Below the pieces are notes generated by a model. That model was not told where the DNA came from. It made no database searches and saw only the letters and a list, made by a program, of their open reading frames with translations. Positions 61,050 through 64,000 of a stretch of DNA of 64,000 nucleotides are shown here, piece by piece. Location: positions 2,780,001 through 2,844,000 of the forward strand of contig WARS01000043.1 of the NCBI GenBank assembly GCA_008933995.1, written 5' to 3'. Positions within the stretch are counted from its first letter, which is position 1. The number at the start of each line of letters is the position of its first letter. Made by a program: the position numbers and the translations under genes. The DNA comes from Datnioides undecimradiatus. Its lineage: Eukaryota > Chordata > Actinopteri > Lobotiformes > Datnioididae.

Positions 61050-63526
61050 GAGTGACGAAGGGGACATCCTCAGTCTAGTCTAAACCCTTCTCTGCCAGAC
61101 GCTTCGCTCGATAGGAACGTTCATCCATGGCTCGTCTTCGTAGCATCGCATCCTCGTGTACATTCGAGAGGAACCGACGAGAGCTCTGCAGGAAAAACTG
61201 ACAATGCGCTCCAACTGGGAATGACTTCATCGATGGAGACGGGAGGTACTACAGATCTTTCTAAGCACATGGTGCTGGCTTTTAAAAACGGCCCGGGGGC
61301 AACAGCAGAGGTGTGCTGCATTGCAAGGACAAGAGCCCTTACTGGTGCAGACTCAAAACATTAAAGCTGTATCACGCAGGTATGAAGCCGATCCTTTTAA
61401 TTCGGCGCCACTTGTGCTGCTCAAGAGCATTTCGACAGATAAACGGCTGCTGGGGGATGTGGATTAGGCTCTCTAGACTGACCTTGTAATCTTTTGGTTA
61501 GGGGCCTGTTTCGCTAAACACCAGGCTGCTTGACCTTGCTGCATATTGTTGACTTAACATACACTATTCTATTCAAATAACCTGTTTTGCAATGAGACCG
61601 TGAGGTATATTAAAGTGAGGAAAGATAACATTGTTCCTACAATGTGTGAGGATCATGATGAGTGTTAAAACCTACTTGGCAGCTACCCTCTTTCCCCCCC
61701 CTTTTCTTGGCTTGGTTCGTCATTCCCGGGCTCATTAACTCAAAGTTTCCGTAGCAAACACCAGGAGCTGTCATCAAGTCGAGTCCCGCTTGACACTTTA
61801 AACTGATACGCTGCATCTCATTCCAGTCGGACTCAGTTGTTTTGTTTTTTTACTGCTAGTACTGACACTTGTGTTTGCACGGTGATCAAAAGAAACGTGC
61901 TTTAGCAGGGTAGCCTAGCGCCTGTTGCACCTTTGCAATGGAAGAAACCCTCATACACACACACACGCTAAAAACAGTCTTTCTGAGATAAACTATTTTG
62001 TCTAAGCAAGACAGAGAAGATTGAACCTCCAGTCACTGTGAAATCGCCGCTGACTCTCGTGATTGAAGTGTACAGTACAATGATATCATTGGAATGCTAT
62101 CAGTGATTGATATGCAGATGATATCACTTTGCCTTTCAGGCATGTCACAGAGGAAAATGTTTCATCCACAGCCCCTTAAACATGCTACGACTTGGATAGA
62201 AGGAGGTGGAGGGATACTCAGACAATACAAGACTAATAGAGACAGACAATGAACAAGTCGAGACCAGGTCCCGACATCTGGCGTGGTTCAAAAATACAGA
62301 AATATTTTTTCTTTATTTAAATGACAGAGCAGATGATTATTGATTCGTCCATCAACAGAAAATGAAAATCACATGTCTTTGGGTTTTGGTCACATAAAAC
62401 AAGCCATTCTACAATTCTACAAAGTCATTTGGCAAACACTTCTCCAAATTCATGGACTGGACTCAATTCTTTGATGCCTCATTGACCAAATGATTATTAT
62501 TGGAAAAAATAATGGGCAGAATAACCGATAAAGAGGATAAAAAGTCATTTGGAGCCTTAAGTTGTAATAATTCAGACATTAAATTCAAAAATAGCAAGCT
62601 AATGCGCATTGACAGCGCAAGGCGACCTGCCCTTGACTCAGTGGTCATGGCCAAGTCTCTGTTTCAGGCAGGTTTTAAATCATGTAGTGTTGTCTAAGCT
62701 GTAGAAGACGACTTCTCTGGCAACAGCGTTTCCTGCCAGTCTAAACAGACTGAATTATTTCAAACTGGCTGATTTTACAGAGTATGATTGGCTTTCCAAG
62801 GGAAAGCAACACATAAAAACACTTCAGTGAGTTAATTCTCATGTTTCAGCTTTGTTTAAAAATGACAACGTATCTTATTGCACTCCACAAACTGGGATTT
62901 GTCTGTTTTTGTAGGTTATTGATGTTTTTGATTACGGGGGGATTTGGATTACATTAGTTTCAACTTTTTCCACATGTTCCGATGCCAAATCTTCATGTTA
63001 ATTTACAACAGACATGCCCTGAATGATAACAAGGCAAGTGAAGAAATTGAGTCACTCTAATGGAGTTATTCACTCACAGTTATGCTTCCATAAGAACTCG
63101 CCAACAGCAAAATAGTCCTCAACCACAATTCAGAAGAAAGCCAATTCATCAGACCACTAAGATGTTCTGGGACAAAGAATCATTCACATCATTTCATTAG
63201 GTTTCCGTTCTTGCAAACGCCCTGTGGCTCCGTGATACAAATCAATCAACCTAACCAACTGAAGGCTTCCACCCTCATCAAAGGGTTAGTCAGTCTCTCC
63301 TGAAGTTCAGAGGATCCTAAACGCTGTCATTAGCGGCGGCGTTACTGACGAGATGGTGAGAGGAAGTGGCGGGCAAGGAGGTAATGAGTGCAGGTGTGAA
63401 CGCTTCATCAAGGTGTGGGATTTTACAGATAAGGCCGCTTGTTGCCGTTTGAGCTCAGCTCCCACAGTGACACATGTGAGTGGACAATAAGGATTACCTG
63501 TTTTGAAATGAAAGAAAGAAATGAAT

Positions 63527-63548
63527 TCTCTCTCTCTCTCTCTCTCTC
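63527..63548. repeat. TC microsatellite
   Basis: Eleven uninterrupted TC units. Confidence 0.95.
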
Positions 63549-64000
63549 AAAGAACTTTGGTCCAGTTTCGTTGTGGCTCAGATCTTCTCAAAAACGTTAT
63601 CACAGGCTATGGTAATAGTGCATGTAAACCACAAGAAGATCCAGTTCTATTCTTCCTTTCAGCATTATCTACTGAAGCCAACGCAAACACAAACACTTTT
63701 CATGCTAACTACCCAACTATGTCATTTACTTGGTAAACCCTCCCATCATCACTGCAATTACTTGAGGTGTGTAACAAATGGAAAACAGATGGAAAATTCC
63801 AGATGTGTCCACTATGTGTTAGACGGGTGCGACAGAAAGATACAGGGTAAAAGCCATAAACCTGTTGCATCACTGGGTGCAGCTACGGCGAGGCCACCGG
63901 TTGACAGTGAAGCATAAATCTGGATTGCAACAGCACTTTCAGCATCGACGTCTGCACGGCTGGCAGATTAACGGCAGTTCAAATTATTCTCGCTTGCCAA

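Larger units (their letters stand above)
36916..64000 (-). other. Long non-coding stretch, probably the 3' part of limch1 intron 1
   Basis: About 27 kb upstream of the first placed CH exon. I searched both strands for the expected AQKWIE-type first coding exon and for other genes and found none. The longest frames (for example plus 49355-49867, 170 codons) are of a length expected by chance in a region this size and show no family resemblance. The stretch carries two SINE-like elements, a teleost repeat-tail fragment, homopolymers and short inverted repeats, listed separately. A first intron of this size is typical of LIMCH1 and is a likely home for enhancers (inference). Confidence 0.6.

Overview
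This is a vertebrate nuclear genomic window, most likely from a teleost fish. It holds the interior of one multi-exon gene, transcribed on the minus strand (right to left): limch1, which encodes LIM and calponin-homology domains-containing protein 1. The gene was recognised by conceptual translation of its exons against the known LIMCH1 protein layout. The CH-domain exons come first. They are followed by the diagnostic segment '[17 protein letters not shown]', the '[11 protein letters not shown]' segment, the 'SISEAVLERLQLPK' helical block and the '[19 protein letters not shown]' start of the coiled coil. The teleost assignment is an inference from short 3' introns, abundant CA/TG microsatellites and fish-type tRNA-derived repeats.

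Layout, in transcription order. From 64000 down to 36916 lies about 27 kb with no coding exon that I can support, presumably the 3' part of the long first intron; the first coding exon appears to lie off the right edge. From 36915 to 20677, five widely spaced exons encode most of the CH domain. From 19506 to 13961, two exons encode Ser-rich, probably phosphorylated sequence. From 12758 to 8562 come two candidate optional exons (276 and 390 nt, both phase 2-2) and a 36-nt microexon. From 6673 to 1037 there is a compact cluster of exons: the helical block, Pro/Ser-rich linkers, a 29-nt microexon and the start of the coiled-coil region. The remaining coiled coil, the LIM domain and the 3' UTR lie off the left edge.

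Nineteen exons were placed. Every junction has GT/AG ends and the reading phases close. With all exons included, the window encodes 3045 nt (1015 codons). Without the two large optional exons it encodes 2379 nt (793 codons).

The non-coding remainder is intronic. It holds CA/TG microsatellites, homopolymer runs, two degenerate tRNA-derived SINE-like elements, a fragment of a widespread teleost repeat tail and several short inverted repeats. I found no tRNA, rRNA, CRISPR array, intact transposon, or convincing second gene. The most interesting points are the optional exons in the middle of the protein, the two microexons (one of them apparently coupled to the choice among tandem acceptors), and UG-repeat tracts placed directly upstream of three separate 3' splice sites.
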